Assembly (NCBI GenBank): GCA_027063065.1
Contig: JAMOSO010000003.1
Coordinates: forward strand, 1 to 64,000
Origin: Planctomycetota bacterium
Lineage (GTDB): Bacteria > Planctomycetota > JAMOSO01
Length of the DNA stretch: 64,000 nucleotides
Reading direction: 5' to 3'
Position 1 is the stretch's first letter; the number at the start of each line of letters is the position of its first letter. Made by a program: the position numbers and the translations under genes. Below the pieces are notes generated by a model. It had not been told where the DNA came from, made no database searches, and saw only the letters and a program-made list of their open reading frames with translations. Below are positions 19,501 to 26,662 of this stretch, in pieces.

Positions 19501-21413
19501 ATTCCTGTAGCAACCCAAGGTTGTTCAGTACGCAACAAAGGCACTGCTTGACGTTGCATATTAGATCCCATCAATGCACGATTAGCGTCATCATGCTCTA
19601 AGAAAGGTATCAAAGAAGCTGATACACCAACCAATTGTTTAGTTGATATATCCATTAATGTAACTTTTGATGAAGCAACTAATTTTACATCTTGTTGATT
19701 TCTAACTAATACTTGATCAGGAACAATACGATTACCGTCCATCTCAACGTCTGCTTGCACAATAAATTGATCTTCTTCTTCATCAGCACGCATTTCTACT
19801 AATTCATCGGTAACGCACCCGTCTACTACCTTACGATAAGGAGTTACAATAAATCCCATATCATTTATAGATGCATAAATAGATAAAGACACAATCAAGC
19901 CAATATTAGCGCCCTCTGGTGTCTCAATAGGACATACTCGCCCGTAATGAGACATGTGAACATCTCGCACCTCAAAGCCTGCGCGTTTACGATTAAGACC
20001 ACCTGGCCCCAAAGCAGAAAGTCTGCGTTCATTTGTTAACTGCGAAAGCGGGTTTGATTGATCGACAATATGAGATAATTCACCGCGACTAAAGAAATAC
20101 TCAATAGCTGATGAAACAGCCTGGGACTGAACCAATGAACGAGGAGTTAAACGATCCTCGTTTTTTAAAGTCATTTTTTCTTTAACACCACGAGTTAAAC
20201 GCAATAATCCACGTTGTATTTCCATGCCTAACATCTGATCTATTGTTCGCACACGACGATTACCTAAATGATCGATATCATCTAAATGCGCGCCGTTACT
20301 TCCCGAACGTATATCAAGCAAATATTGAACAATGCCTTGCATATCAGTTTGAGTCAAAGTAAAAATTTGTTCGTCTACATTGACATTTAACTTACGATTT
20401 AAACGAAATCGACCAATATTTCCTAAATTATAACGAGAAGGATTCTCAAATCTTTCTTCAAATAATTCTCTCGCTTTATCAATAGGAGCCGGACTACGAG
20501 GGCGTACTTGCTGATATATTCTAATTTTGGCTTCGTCGGCACTTTTTGTAGTATCCTGACGAATAGTATTCAATAACAAATCATCTTTAACTTCTTTAAT
20601 AACAGAAAAACTTTTCAGTCCTGTTGACTCAATAGCTGCTATCATTTCTTCAGGAATCACTTCTTTTGACTCAAGAAGAACCTCACCCGTATTAGGATCG
20701 ATAATATCTTCAACTAAAACACAGTTCGCCAATTGTTTGTAATCTGATTTTGAATTAATATTTATAGTTTCCACATTATAAAAACATGAAAGAATATCCT
20801 TATCGCTACTATTTTCACCCATGGTAGCGCGTAAAAAACAAGTGGCAACTACTTTGACACGTTGATCAATTTTTAAACGTAAAATATTACGATTAGTAAC
20901 TTCCAACTCCATCCATGAGCCCATTTCAGGTATAATGCGACAAGTAACTAATTTTTGACCTGATGGATGTGTAATTTCTGCAAAATCCACTCCTGGAGAA
21001 CGCTGAATTTGTGATACGACAACGCGTTCAGCACCATTTATCAAAAATTCACCGCCACCTATCATTTTGGGAACTTCACATAAATAGATAGATTCTTCGA
21101 CTGACTCATCGTCACGTGTAAAACGCAACCAAAGTTTAAGTGGATATGAATAGGTTAGACCTAAATCTCTACACTGTTGTACAGTGAAACGTGGCTCTCC
21201 CAATTCGTACTTGATGTACTCAAGAGCCATCGAGCCATCATAGCTCGATATGGGGAATAGCTCGCTAAATATTTTTTCGAGGCCTACATGTTGACGATCA
21301 CAATATAGAACATCTTTTTGGAGGAAGGATTGATAAGACTTTCGCTGAATATCAGTTAATGTTCCAACTTTTGCGATAGATTCAACCTTTTTACCGTAGT
21401 GACGGATTTCCAT
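13560..21413 (-). CDS. rpoBC: Fused DNA-directed RNA polymerase beta-beta' subunit
   Basis: Catalytic core of RNA polymerase as one 2617-residue protein. RpoB occupies about residues 1-1217, with [22 protein letters not shown] (rifampicin region, split here), the [11 protein letters not shown] segment and the closing [20 protein letters not shown] linker of about 35 residues (acidic, Ala-rich, no Met) leads to RpoC, about 1254-2617. RpoC has the zinc knuckle C1311/C1313/C1326/C1329, NADFDGD at 1699-1705 binding the catalytic magnesium, the bridge-helix region near [10 protein letters not shown], and the second zinc site with [13 protein letters not shown]. No frameshift or stop separates the halves. 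SD AAGGAG supports the start. Natural fusions are known in Helicobacter and Wolbachia. Confidence 0.97.
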   Translation of the reverse strand: MEIRHYGKKVESIAKVGTLTDIQRKSYQSFLQKDVLYCDRQHVGLEKIFSELFPISSYDGSMALEYIKYELGEPRFTVQQCRDLGLTYSYPLKLWLRFTRDDESVEESIYLCEVPKMIGGGEFLINGAERVVVSQIQRSPGVDFAEITHPSGQKLVTCRIIPEMGSWMELEVTNRNILRLKIDQRVKVVATCFLRATMGENSSDKDILSCFYNVETININSKSDYKQLANCVLVEDIIDPNTGEVLLESKEVIPEEMIAAIESTGLKSFSVIKEVKDDLLLNTIRQDTTKSADEAKIRIYQQVRPRSPAPIDKARELFEERFENPSRYNLGNIGRFRLNRKLNVNVDEQIFTLTQTDMQGIVQYLLDIRSGSNGAHLDDIDHLGNRRVRTIDQMLGMEIQRGLLRLTRGVKEKMTLKNEDRLTPRSLVQSQAVSSAIEYFFSRGELSHIVDQSNPLSQLTNERRLSALGPGGLNRKRAGFEVRDVHMSHYGRVCPIETPEGANIGLIVSLSIYASINDMGFIVTPYRKVVDGCVTDELVEMRADEEEDQFIVQADVEMDGNRIVPDQVLVRNQQDVKLVASSKVTLMDISTKQLVGVSASLIPFLEHDDANRALMGSNMQRQAVPLLRTEQPWVATGMEAEIAKNSGMIVIAEEAGTVTKVQSNLIVIGDKEYKLRKFEGLNERTCINQKPLVKVGEKVSAGQVISDGPATDGGVLALGKNITVAFVPWEGYNFEDAILVNENLLKNDTFTSIHIECFSAEIRATKLGQEEFTRDIPNVPEDALANLDDSGVVAIGTKVNPGDILVGKIAPRSKSDLTPEEKLLYSIFGKSAEDVKNDSLSVKPGVIGTVVNVKKFKRNGGGEDGAPRRRAPTAKLKVVREESNEKIIKLIKKKFATLEELNGAPLVDVKGRKVGVLPMGLKADEYIAISESLKVEDIKFEPGKERQCKDAILEYDAGVSALCAEKEKALNNLRYGDELPHGVLELVKVYVARKLKLQAGDKMAGRHGNKGVVSRVMPQEDMPFLEDGTPVDICLNPLGVPSRMNVGQILETHLGFAAKLMGYQAITPVFTGANKEDIAEALNEAGMNPSGKSQLYDGRTGEKFKQRTTVGVMYMLKLHHLVQDKIHARGTGPYSLITQQPLGGKARMGGQRFGEMEVWALEAYGAASILQELLTVKSDDVDGRTKIYESMIRGKNVLESGTPVSFQVLVNEIRGLGLNLRTEKHQSDTEDIFAGTELADAVEAAAPETGEIDKINDIARVCISIAKAEEVRSWSHGEVKKPETINYRSFRAERDGLFCEKIFGPTKDWECFCGKHKGIKYKGITCDRCGVSVVRSKVRRERMGHINLAAPVAHIWFFKAIPSKIANLLDIKTIDLQQVIYFQKYIVIETGDTPLKFCEILSEEEYAETRAKFGAEFRAAMGAEAIRDILSTIDVVKMAVELRENFEKTKSQQTKKNIIKRLRIVEAFGESLNKPEDMIFNVIPVIPPELRPLIPLESGNFATSDLNDLYRRVINRNNRLKNLMDLNAPEIIIKNEKRMLQQAVDALFDNARCKRAVLGTGNRPLKSLTDMIKGKQGRFRGNLLGKRVDYSARSVIVVGPELKLHQCGLPKRIALELYQPFIIRRLKDRGLCDTIKSARKMIDRQDEEIWGIVEDVIKNHPVMLNRAPTLHRLGIQAFEPVLIEGKAIQLHPLVCGGFNADFDGDQMAVHLPLSQEAKVEAFLLMMAPQNIFSPASGEPTLSPSQDIVLGCYFITGLPNGSKEATKIFSNNEEVLMAYAQNVIKIHDRILIGLEEGRKVLTDGSISGGKGRLVETMVGRVIFDNILPKNMPFYNKAMKKGVLKDVIADCYAINGRIPTIKLIDDLKSLGYQQATLAGISFGHADMVIPDDKATLLAAGDKQVKKIERDFKMGALTRMERYNQIIDIWTHVTEQIGESMMQTLKDQMPNDDGPMNPVYIMADSGARGSKQQIRQLAGMRGLMAKPNGDIIETPIKSNFKEGLRGFEYFSSSHGARKGLADTALKTADSGYLTRKLVDVSQNQVITMTDCGTLRGITKGVVYRGDEIDVSLSTNIYGRVARDTIVDIVTGEVIVKESELITQEIAKKIEALNYDKIRVRSPLTCEADRGICAKCYGMMLSTGSMVEPGTAVGIIAAQSIGEPGTQLTMRTFHIGGTASRALQESEFHAKKSGIVVYDNLKTVFNEEGKSLVLNRNGFIAVQDTKGREIERYAVPTGAEIPVANGDKVKSKDVLAKWDPHMVPIISEHAGKVRYEDIIADITMKEEVDTSGIKRSVIMEHKGDYHPQIVIETADGEVAGIYGIQEKAHLEAQEGTEIKAGAVLAKTPREIAGTQDITGGLPRVTELFEARKPKEPAILSEIDGIVEIGDKKRGKRVVRVSNVDADITKEYLIPQGKHLRVHTGDPIKKGEGLVDGPLVLQDILAILGEEELQRYLLKEVQGVYSTQNVRIDDKHIEIINRAQLSKVHVEDPGDSRFLANEEVDKWLFKSEVARLIEAKKQPPTGTPALLGVTKAAINSQSFISAASFQETTKVLTDAAITGKVDNLVGLKENVILGHVIPAGTGLQSLFKAPLKIQAPEILEEEVKTDLETEGELVNANN

Positions 21414-21454
21414 CCGGACTCCTTAAGTAACAATTATTTTATTATATGAAAGAA

Positions 21455-21490
21455 CTATAGGAGACCACCTCGTCGAGGGGTCTCCTATAG
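21455..21490 (-). promoter_or_regulatory. Long RNA hairpin between rplL and rpoBC
   Basis: Twelve perfect base pairs (CTATAGGAGACC with GGTCTCCTATAG) continue, after one bulged A, into CCTCG/CGAGG with a single-base loop. There is no real U-tract behind it on the minus strand, so it is unlikely to be a full terminator. In E. coli the same gap holds an attenuator and an RNase III processing site that set the ratio of L12 to RNA polymerase; the same role is inferred here. Confidence 0.75.
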
Positions 21491-21519
21491 AGAAAAGTAA
21501 CTTATTGTGTTACGCAATA

Positions 21520-21927
21520 CTACTTAAGCTCAACAGTAGCTCCAGCTTCTTCAAGTTCTTTCTTAAGCTTTTCAGCTTCGTCTTTTGAAGCGCCTTCTTT
21601 AATTGTAGCAGGTACAGCTTCAACCATTTTCTTAGCATCGGCTAAACCAGCACCAGTAATACCACGAACTACTTTAATAACACCAATTTTTTTCTCACCG
21701 AAAGATGTCATTACTACATCAAATTCAGTTTTTTCTTCAGCAGCTTCAGCACCACCTGCAACAGGCATCGCCATTGCAGCCATTGGAGCAGCAGCAGATA
21801 CGCCAAATTTATCTTCTAAGGCTTTAACCATATCAGCAAGTTCAATAACAGACAACTCAGCGATTTGATCAATAAGTTTTTGCACTGCTTCACTTACTTC
21901 TACTGCTTCTTTTGTTTCTTCAGACAT
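21520..21927 (-). CDS. rplL: 50S ribosomal protein L7/L12
   Basis: Flexible stalk protein that recruits translation factors; 135 residues. The N-terminal dimerisation part (to about residue 45), an Ala-rich hinge with [18 protein letters not shown], and the factor-binding C-terminal domain with [18 protein letters not shown] and the KKMVE helix are clear. It follows rplJ by about 48 nt and precedes rpoBC after the long hairpin. L12 is needed in several copies per ribosome, which explains the regulatory step after it. Confidence 0.97.
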   Translation of the reverse strand: MSEETKEAVEVSEAVQKLIDQIAELSVIELADMVKALEDKFGVSAAAPMAAMAMPVAGGAEAAEEKTEFDVVMTSFGEKKIGVIKVVRGITGAGLADAKKMVEAVPATIKEGASKDEAEKLKKELEEAGATVELK

Positions 21928-21975
21928 TTTATTCTCCGTTGAATATATTTATATATATTTATTTAAATTTAAAAA

Positions 21976-22494
21976 TTAAGCTTCTTCGTTTTTGTCTTTA
22001 ATGGCATTAAGCACATTTCCGAGACCACGGATAGGACCTGCAAGTACAGTGGCCAATCCAGTTATAGGACCGTTCATCACACTTAACAATTGAGATAGTA
22101 AAATTTCGCGTGGTGGAATTTTTGCTAATTTAGCAATATCCTTATCGGTCATTAACTCACCTAAACAAAAACCACCTTTAACTACCACCGTATCATTTGC
22201 TTTTGCTAAATCACTAGCTTGTTGAGAAATAACAACAGGATCTGCGCCAGTAACAACCGCAGTTGGACCTTTACAAAACTCTGAAACACTAGCTGCATCA
22301 GTATCGCATAAAGCCACTTTTAACAAACGATTATTTACCACTCTTAATTTAGCATCAGCAGCTGCAAGTTTTTTACGGAAATTATATGTTGCCTCAGAAT
22401 TCAATCTCGAACAATCAATAAAAACCATATTTTCACTAGCACCAACACTAGACTCAAAATCTTTTACTGCATAAGTATTTAGTACACTTGGCAT
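21976..22494 (-). CDS. rplJ: 50S ribosomal protein L10
   Basis: Stalk-base protein L10 that binds the L12 dimers; 172 residues, normal length. It has FIDCSRLNSEATYNFRKKL, AKLRVVNNRLLKVAL, KGPTAVV and GPITGLATVLAGPIRGL with the C-terminal helix for L12. It begins only 9 nt after rplA, so the long L10-binding leader known from E. coli is not present in front of it. Confidence 0.96.
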   Translation of the reverse strand: MPSVLNTYAVKDFESSVGASENMVFIDCSRLNSEATYNFRKKLAAADAKLRVVNNRLLKVALCDTDAASVSEFCKGPTAVVTGADPVVISQQASDLAKANDTVVVKGGFCLGELMTDKDIAKLAKIPPREILLSQLLSVMNGPITGLATVLAGPIRGLGNVLNAIKDKNEEA

Positions 22495-22503
22495 AATTCC
22501 TCC

Positions 22504-23181
22504 TTACACAGCGATACTAACGCCAGGTCCCATAGTTGACGATAAACTGATACCTGAAATATAAGTACCTTTAACAGCTGTTGGCCGTAATTCTTTGATA
22601 TGTTTAATAAACGCCTCAACATTCTGACAAAGTTTATCTTCATCAAAATCAGACTTACCAACAGATATTTGAATATTGCCAGCATCATCATTTCTAAATT
22701 CAACCTTACCAGCTTTAAATTCTGATATAGCATCTGCTATATTTGGAGTAACCGTTCCGCTTTTAGGGGAAGGCATTTTACCTTGAGGCCCCAAAACTTT
22801 ACCTAGCTTACCTACAAAACGCATCATACTAGGATGAGCAATCACAATATCAAAATCCAACCATCCATCTGCAACTTTATTGGCTAATTCTTCACCACCA
22901 ACTTCATCTGCACCTGCGTCTTTAGCTGCTTGAGCCATTGACTCGTCTACAAAAGCTATAATTTTGACATTTTTACCTGTGCCATTTGGCAAGCCAAAAG
23001 CACCACGTACTAATTGGTCCGCCTTTTTGGCATCAATTTCCAATTTTATAGCAATATCTAAATTCTCATTAAATCCAGCATTAGATGTTGATTTAACTAG
23101 CGCTACAGCATCCTTTACTGAGTAATTAATTTTCTCTTCGACCTTAGAGGCAAGAGCTTTATAGCGTTTACTGCGCTTCAT
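22504..23181 (-). CDS. rplA: 50S ribosomal protein L1
   Basis: Mobile L1-stalk protein that helps tRNA leave the E-site; 225 residues. Segments KRSKRYKALASKVEE, SNAGFNENLDIAIKL, RGAFGLPNGTGKNVKI, LGPQGKMPSPKSGTV and the ending around GTYISGISLSSTMGPG are characteristic. In other bacteria L1 represses the rplKA mRNA. It starts 2 nt after rplK. Confidence 0.97.
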   Translation of the reverse strand: MKRSKRYKALASKVEEKINYSVKDAVALVKSTSNAGFNENLDIAIKLEIDAKKADQLVRGAFGLPNGTGKNVKIIAFVDESMAQAAKDAGADEVGGEELANKVADGWLDFDIVIAHPSMMRFVGKLGKVLGPQGKMPSPKSGTVTPNIADAISEFKAGKVEFRNDDAGNIQISVGKSDFDEDKLCQNVEAFIKHIKELRPTAVKGTYISGISLSSTMGPGVSIAV

Positions 23182-23183
23182 TT

Positions 23184-23621
23184 TTACTCCTCTACCGTTA
23201 GGCCAATACTTCTAGCTGTGCCAGAAATAACTTTAAAACCAGCTTCATCACTAAAGATTCTTAAATCTTCACGTTTAGCATTAACAATTTCCATAACTTG
23301 CTCGCGCGTAACCGAGCCAACAATTTCACTACCTACATTAGAAGCACCTTTAGCTACACCAGCTGCTTTTTTAAGCAGAACTGCTGCAGGAGGACTTTTA
23401 AGTATGAAATCGAAGGAGCGATCTTCATACACAGAAATTTCTACTGGTATCACTGTACCACGAGATTCCTGCGTTCTATCATTAAACTGCTTGACAAAGT
23501 CCCCAATTGGAACTCCGTGCTGACCCAAAGCGGGACCCACTGGAGGTGCAGGCGTTGCCTGACCACCAGTGATCTGCAGTTTGATTTTGGCTTTTAAGGC
23601 TTTGCCTTTTGCTTTTGCCAC
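23184..23621 (-). CDS. rplK: 50S ribosomal protein L11
   Basis: GTPase-centre protein L11, needed for stringent-response sensing; 145 residues. It has [20 protein letters not shown] and [15 protein letters not shown] at the N-terminus with the thiostrepton-region prolines, and the C-terminal RNA-binding domain ending [12 protein letters not shown]. Neighbours are nusG and rplA. Confidence 0.97.
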   Translation of the reverse strand: MAKAKGKALKAKIKLQITGGQATPAPPVGPALGQHGVPIGDFVKQFNDRTQESRGTVIPVEISVYEDRSFDFILKSPPAAVLLKKAAGVAKGASNVGSEIVGSVTREQVMEIVNAKREDLRIFSDEAGFKVISGTARSIGLTVEE

Positions 23622-23636
23622 TATACAAACTCCGTA

Positions 23637-24170
23637 TTAGAACTTTTCAACCTGCCAGAACTCAAGTTCGACAGGCGTGGACCGACCAAAAATTGGAACC
23701 ATTACAGTCATAGTACCCTTCTCATGATCGATTGACTCAACCGATCCTTCATAATTTTCAAACGAACCTTCCATAATACGCACATTATCTGAAATTTCAA
23801 AAATAGCTTTAGGCTTTGCCTTTTCAGCTTGAAAATCCATATCAGATTCAATACGCGCAATTTCGTCAGGACCCATAGGCACTGGCGCATCTCCACAACT
23901 ATCTATAAAACCCGCTAAATTAGGGATATCTTCAAGAAAAAGCTGTGTTGTATCGTTGAATTCCATTTCTACTAAAATATAACCTGGAAAAATTTTGCGT
24001 TCAAAAACGCGTTTTTTACCAGATTTAATTTCAGAAAGACGCTCTGTAGGAACAAGAATTTTACCTATATAGGTTTGTGCTTCTGATCCATCAAGACGAG
24101 CCTCGATAGCTTCTTTTACATCAAATTCACGATCTGTATAAGTTCGTAGGGGGTACCAATTTTTAGCCAT
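23637..24170 (-). CDS. nusG: Transcription termination/antitermination protein NusG
   Basis: Binds RNA polymerase and links it to Rho, S10 and the ribosome; 177 residues. The NGN domain starts KNWYPLRTYTDREFDVKEAI and has ERKIFPGYILVEMEFND; the KOW domain at the end shows NVRIMEGSFENYEGSV and the closing VELEFWQVEKF. It follows secE by 9 nt, as in nearly all bacteria. It may act with the nut-like element upstream of the tRNA genes. Confidence 0.96.
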   Translation of the reverse strand: MAKNWYPLRTYTDREFDVKEAIEARLDGSEAQTYIGKILVPTERLSEIKSGKKRVFERKIFPGYILVEMEFNDTTQLFLEDIPNLAGFIDSCGDAPVPMGPDEIARIESDMDFQAEKAKPKAIFEISDNVRIMEGSFENYEGSVESIDHEKGTMTVMVPIFGRSTPVELEFWQVEKF

Positions 24171-24179
24171 TTTGTCTCA

Positions 24180-24578
24180 CTATATATTTCGGATTATATC
24201 CATCAGTCTAGCCACACCATTGTCCACTACGTAAACGTAGCTACCAAACAAGACACACAAAACAATAACTACAATCGTAGAATTGAATAAATCTTTTTTG
24301 GACGACCATGATACTTTGGCCATTTCAGATTGGACATCAACCAGAAAATCAACGCATCTAGGTTGTACCTGCGTGCAATAAAAACCTATAGCCAAAAAGA
24401 CTACAACAATAGTTACTGCACCAACACCACCTAAGCTGACGGGATTACCTGAAACCATACCAAGCATAACATCACTAAACCAAGTATTAAATTCATTTGC
24501 AGCAAGTAGCGCAAAAAGTAATACTAAGCCTAAAACGCCCCATCTTGATATTTTTCCGTGTTCTGGTTTTATAATCAT
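24180..24578 (-). CDS. secE: Preprotein translocase subunit SecE
   Basis: Clamp subunit of the SecYEG channel; 132 residues. It has three predicted transmembrane segments (about 13-30, 50-68 and 101-120), so it is the long E. coli-like form and not the one-helix form. The conserved cytoplasmic helix and motif EMAKVSWSSKKDLFNSTIVV precede the last membrane helix. It lies between tRNA-Trp and nusG, the usual context. Confidence 0.94.
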   Translation of the reverse strand: MIIKPEHGKISRWGVLGLVLLFALLAANEFNTWFSDVMLGMVSGNPVSLGGVGAVTIVVVFLAIGFYCTQVQPRCVDFLVDVQSEMAKVSWSSKKDLFNSTIVVIVLCVLFGSYVYVVDNGVARLMDIIRNI

Positions 24579-24607
24579 TTAGTTATCTCAAGGATTAACA
24601 AGAAAAA

Positions 24608-24680
24608 CAGGAGTGGAGGGACTCGAACCCCCAACAATCGGATTTGGAATCCGGCGCTCTACCATTAGAGCTACACTCCT
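24608..24680 (-). tRNA. tRNA-Trp (CCA anticodon)
   Basis: Read on the minus strand it folds into a full cloverleaf: acceptor AGGAGTG/CACTCCT, D-arm with AGCTCTAATGGTAGAGC, anticodon stem CGGAT/ATCCG with loop TCCAAA giving anticodon CCA, and T-arm GGGTTCGAGTCCC. The discriminator is G, and no 3' CCA is encoded. It lies between rpmG and secE, a common place for it. Confidence 0.96.
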
Positions 24681-24691
24681 AGTTATAATTC

Positions 24692-24844
24692 TTATTTCTT
24701 CTTGCGCTCCTTATGCATGGTGTGGCTTCGGCAAAACTTACAAAACTTCTTAAGTTGGAGCTTTCCGGGTCCCTTGAGCTCTTTCTCAGTGTAGTAGTTG
24801 CGTTGCTTACATTCACCGCACTCTAAACAAACAATGTCGCGCAT
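24692..24844 (-). CDS. rpmG: 50S ribosomal protein L33, zinc-binding form
   Basis: Small large-subunit protein L33 near the E-site, 50 residues, read between tuf and tRNA-Trp. Translation gives [20 protein letters not shown] at the start and a basic tail ending ERKKK. C6/C9 and C35/C38 form the zinc site, so it is the C+ form. AAAGGA precedes the ATG. The order tuf-rpmG-tRNA-Trp-secE-nusG occurs in many bacteria. Confidence 0.95.
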   Translation of the reverse strand: MRDIVCLECGECKQRNYYTEKELKGPGKLQLKKFCKFCRSHTMHKERKKK

Positions 24845-24854
24845 TATATGTCCT

Positions 24855-26048
24855 TTACTCTACGATCTTACTTACTACGCCAGCGCCAACGGTTCGTCCA
24901 CCTTCGCGGATAGCGAAACGTAGATTGTCTTCCATAGCAATTGGGCTAATAAGTGTAATGATAAGTTTTAGATTATCACCAGGCATGGCCATTTCAGCAT
25001 CACCCATAAGGTCTGCTGAACCAGTAACGTCAGTTGTACGGAAGTAAAACTGAGGACGGTAACCATTAAAGAAAGGAGTATGACGACCACCCTCTTCTTT
25101 TGAAAGAACATAAACCTCAGCTTCAAATTTAGTATGAGGTGTTACAGTTCCTGGTTTAATCAAACACATTCCACGTTGAATAGCATTTTTATCAACACCA
25201 CGAAGAAGAAGTCCACAGTTTTCACCTGCTTGACCTTCATCTAATTCTTTATTGAACATTTCAACACCAGTACATGTTGTTGAAAGTTTTTCATCACGAA
25301 GACCAATAATATCAAGAGGATCATTAATCTTAACGATTCCACGTTCAATACGTCCAGTAGCTACTGTTCCACGACCCTTAATAGAGAAAACATCCTCTAC
25401 AGGCATCAAGAAATCTTTATCAGTATCACGAACTGGTTGTGGAATATAGCTATCTAAAGCTTCCATCAATTCAATAATACATTTTTGTGCATCTGGATCA
25501 GCTGGGTTTTCTGAAGCTTTTAAGGCAGAACCAGGAATTACAGGAATATCATCACCTGGAAAATCGTATTTGCTTAACAATTCACGAATTTCAAGTTCTA
25601 CCAATTCCAACAATTCTTCGTCATCAACCATATCAACTTTGTTTAAGAACACAACAATCGCTGGTACACCAACTTGGCGAGCCAACAAAATGTGTTCACG
25701 AGTTTGAGGCATAGGGCCATCAGCAGCTGATACCACGATGATAGCTCCGTCCATTTGGGCAGCACCAGTAATCATGTTTTTAACATAATCGGCGTGGCCT
25801 GGACAGTCAACGTGTGCATAGTGACGGTTTTCTGTTCCGTATTCTACGTGTGAAGTTGCGATTGTGATACCGCGATCACGTTCTTCTGGAGCATTATCGA
25901 TCGAACCAAAGTCACGCTTTTCAGCTAGACCACGTTCAGCTTGAACCATGCAGATTGCGGCTGTTAAAGTTGTCTTTCCATGGTCAACATGACCAATGGT
26001 ACCTACATTACAATGAGGTTTAGACCTATCAAATTTTTCTTTTGCCAT
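24855..26048 (-). CDS. tuf: Translation elongation factor Tu
   Basis: GTPase that delivers aminoacyl-tRNA to the ribosome; 397 residues. The G motifs are GHVDHGKT (P-loop), DCPGHADY (switch II), [10 protein letters not shown] (NKxD) and the SALKASE region; switch I has the [12 protein letters not shown] segment. Domain 2/3 hallmarks such as [13 protein letters not shown] are present. SD AGGAGAAA supports the start. It follows four tRNA genes, as E. coli tufB does, so the transcript is probably cut between tRNA-Thr and tuf. fusA is not in the window. Confidence 0.98.
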   Translation of the reverse strand: MAKEKFDRSKPHCNVGTIGHVDHGKTTLTAAICMVQAERGLAEKRDFGSIDNAPEERDRGITIATSHVEYGTENRHYAHVDCPGHADYVKNMITGAAQMDGAIIVVSAADGPMPQTREHILLARQVGVPAIVVFLNKVDMVDDEELLELVELEIRELLSKYDFPGDDIPVIPGSALKASENPADPDAQKCIIELMEALDSYIPQPVRDTDKDFLMPVEDVFSIKGRGTVATGRIERGIVKINDPLDIIGLRDEKLSTTCTGVEMFNKELDEGQAGENCGLLLRGVDKNAIQRGMCLIKPGTVTPHTKFEAEVYVLSKEEGGRHTPFFNGYRPQFYFRTTDVTGSADLMGDAEMAMPGDNLKLIITLISPIAMEDNLRFAIREGGRTVGAGVVSKIVE

Positions 26049-26128
26049 TTTTTCTCCTACTTTAAAAAAAGTGGCTTGAATTACAAAATATATTTATTAG
26101 AAGCGCTACGCGTAATAGCTGTAAATGG

Positions 26129-26200
26129 AGCTGCTGATGGGATTTGAACCCATGACCTCGTCCTTACCAAGGACGTGCTCTACCCCTGAGCCACAGCAGC
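26129..26200 (-). tRNA. tRNA-Thr (GGT anticodon)
   Basis: Minus-strand cloverleaf: acceptor GCTGCTG/CAGCAGC, anticodon stem GTCCT/AGGAC with loop TTGGTAA (anticodon GGT), T-loop TTCAAAT. The discriminator T is followed by an encoded CCA (26128-26126). It is the last of four clustered tRNAs in front of tuf and corresponds to E. coli thrT. Confidence 0.97.
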
Positions 26201-26210
26201 TCATGAATGG

Positions 26211-26281
26211 AGCGGGTAGAGAGAATCGAACTCTCGTCGCTAGCTTGGAAGGCTAGAGCTTTACCACTAAGCAATACCCGC
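26211..26281 (-). tRNA. tRNA-Gly (TCC anticodon)
   Basis: Minus-strand cloverleaf: acceptor GCGGGTA/TACCCGC, anticodon stem CTAGC/GCTAG with loop CTTCCAA (anticodon TCC), T-arm GAGAG TTCGATT CTCTC. Discriminator T and an encoded CCA (26210-26208). It corresponds to E. coli glyT. Confidence 0.97.
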
Positions 26282-26289
26282 ATAAATGG

Positions 26290-26371
26290 TGGGGAGAGCA
26301 GGATTCGAACCTGCGAAGTCGAAGACAACAGATTTACAGTCTGTCCTATTTGGCCGCTTTAGTATCTCCCC
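26290..26371 (-). tRNA. tRNA-Tyr (GTA anticodon)
   Basis: Minus-strand class II tRNA of 82 nt with acceptor GGGGAGA/TCTCCCC, anticodon loop CTGTAAA (anticodon GTA) and a long variable arm. The discriminator is A and CCA is encoded (26289-26287). It corresponds to E. coli tyrU. Confidence 0.97.
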
Positions 26372-26384
26372 AGTTATTATCTGG

Positions 26385-26457
26385 AGCCTCCAGTCGGATT
26401 CGAACCAACGACCTGCGGTTTACAAAACCGCTGCTCTACCAACTGAGCTATGGAGGC
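26385..26457 (-). tRNA. tRNA-Thr (TGT anticodon)
   Basis: Minus-strand cloverleaf: acceptor GCCTCCA/TGGAGGC, anticodon stem GCGGT/ACCGC with loop TTTGTAA (anticodon TGT), T-loop TTCGAAT. Discriminator T and encoded CCA (26384-26382). First gene of the tRNA-tuf transcript, corresponding to E. coli thrU. Confidence 0.97.
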
Positions 26458-26466
26458 ATTTCTTCA

Positions 26467-26495
26467 TTTTAAAAGAGCTGTTGCTCAAGAGCAAC
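26467..26495 (-). promoter_or_regulatory. nut-like antitermination element (boxB hairpin plus boxA)
   Basis: In the leader between the promoter and the first tRNA, on the minus strand, GTTGCTC/GAGCAAC forms a short hairpin (26495-26480), followed directly by AGCTCTTTTAAAA (26479-26467). This is the boxB-boxA order of rRNA leaders, and the second part is close to the rRNA boxA TGCTCTTTAACA. A role in antitermination with NusB/S10/NusG is inferred. Confidence 0.55.
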
Positions 26496-26525
26496 TTTCC
26501 ACTCGCCTTGCTTATGGAGGCGCAA

Positions 26526-26553
26526 ATAATAAAACTTTGAGCATTATAGTCAA
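26526..26553 (-). promoter_or_regulatory. Sigma-70-type promoter of the tRNA-tuf-rpoBC transcript
   Basis: On the minus strand TTGACT (26553-26548), a 16-nt spacer and TATTAT (26531-26526) each match five of six consensus bases. It lies about 70 nt before the first tRNA and just after the terminator of the neighbouring transcription unit. Confidence 0.75.
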
Positions 26554-26603
26554 GAGTTTCTTTTCTTTTTTTTGATTTTTTTTGATTTAAACAAAAACAT
26601 TAT

Positions 26604-26631
26604 AAAAAAGCCCCTAAAAAGGGGCTTTTTT
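26604..26631 (-). terminator. Bidirectional terminator after the Na/Pi cotransporter gene
   Basis: AAGCCCCT (26608-26615) pairs with AGGGGCTT (26620-26627) around AAAA, extended by A and T runs, giving a U-tract on the minus strand (GGGGCTTTTTT). It separates the cotransporter gene, 32 nt upstream on that strand, from the tRNA promoter. Confidence 0.9.
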
Positions 26632-26662
26632 ATACGACAACACGATTTTTAAATTAATATTT

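Noticed and set aside
26286-26540. Plus-strand 84-codon open frame across tRNA-Tyr and tRNA-Thr
   Set aside because: It is antisense to two tRNA genes; the apparent peptide is the well-known false product of tRNA regions.
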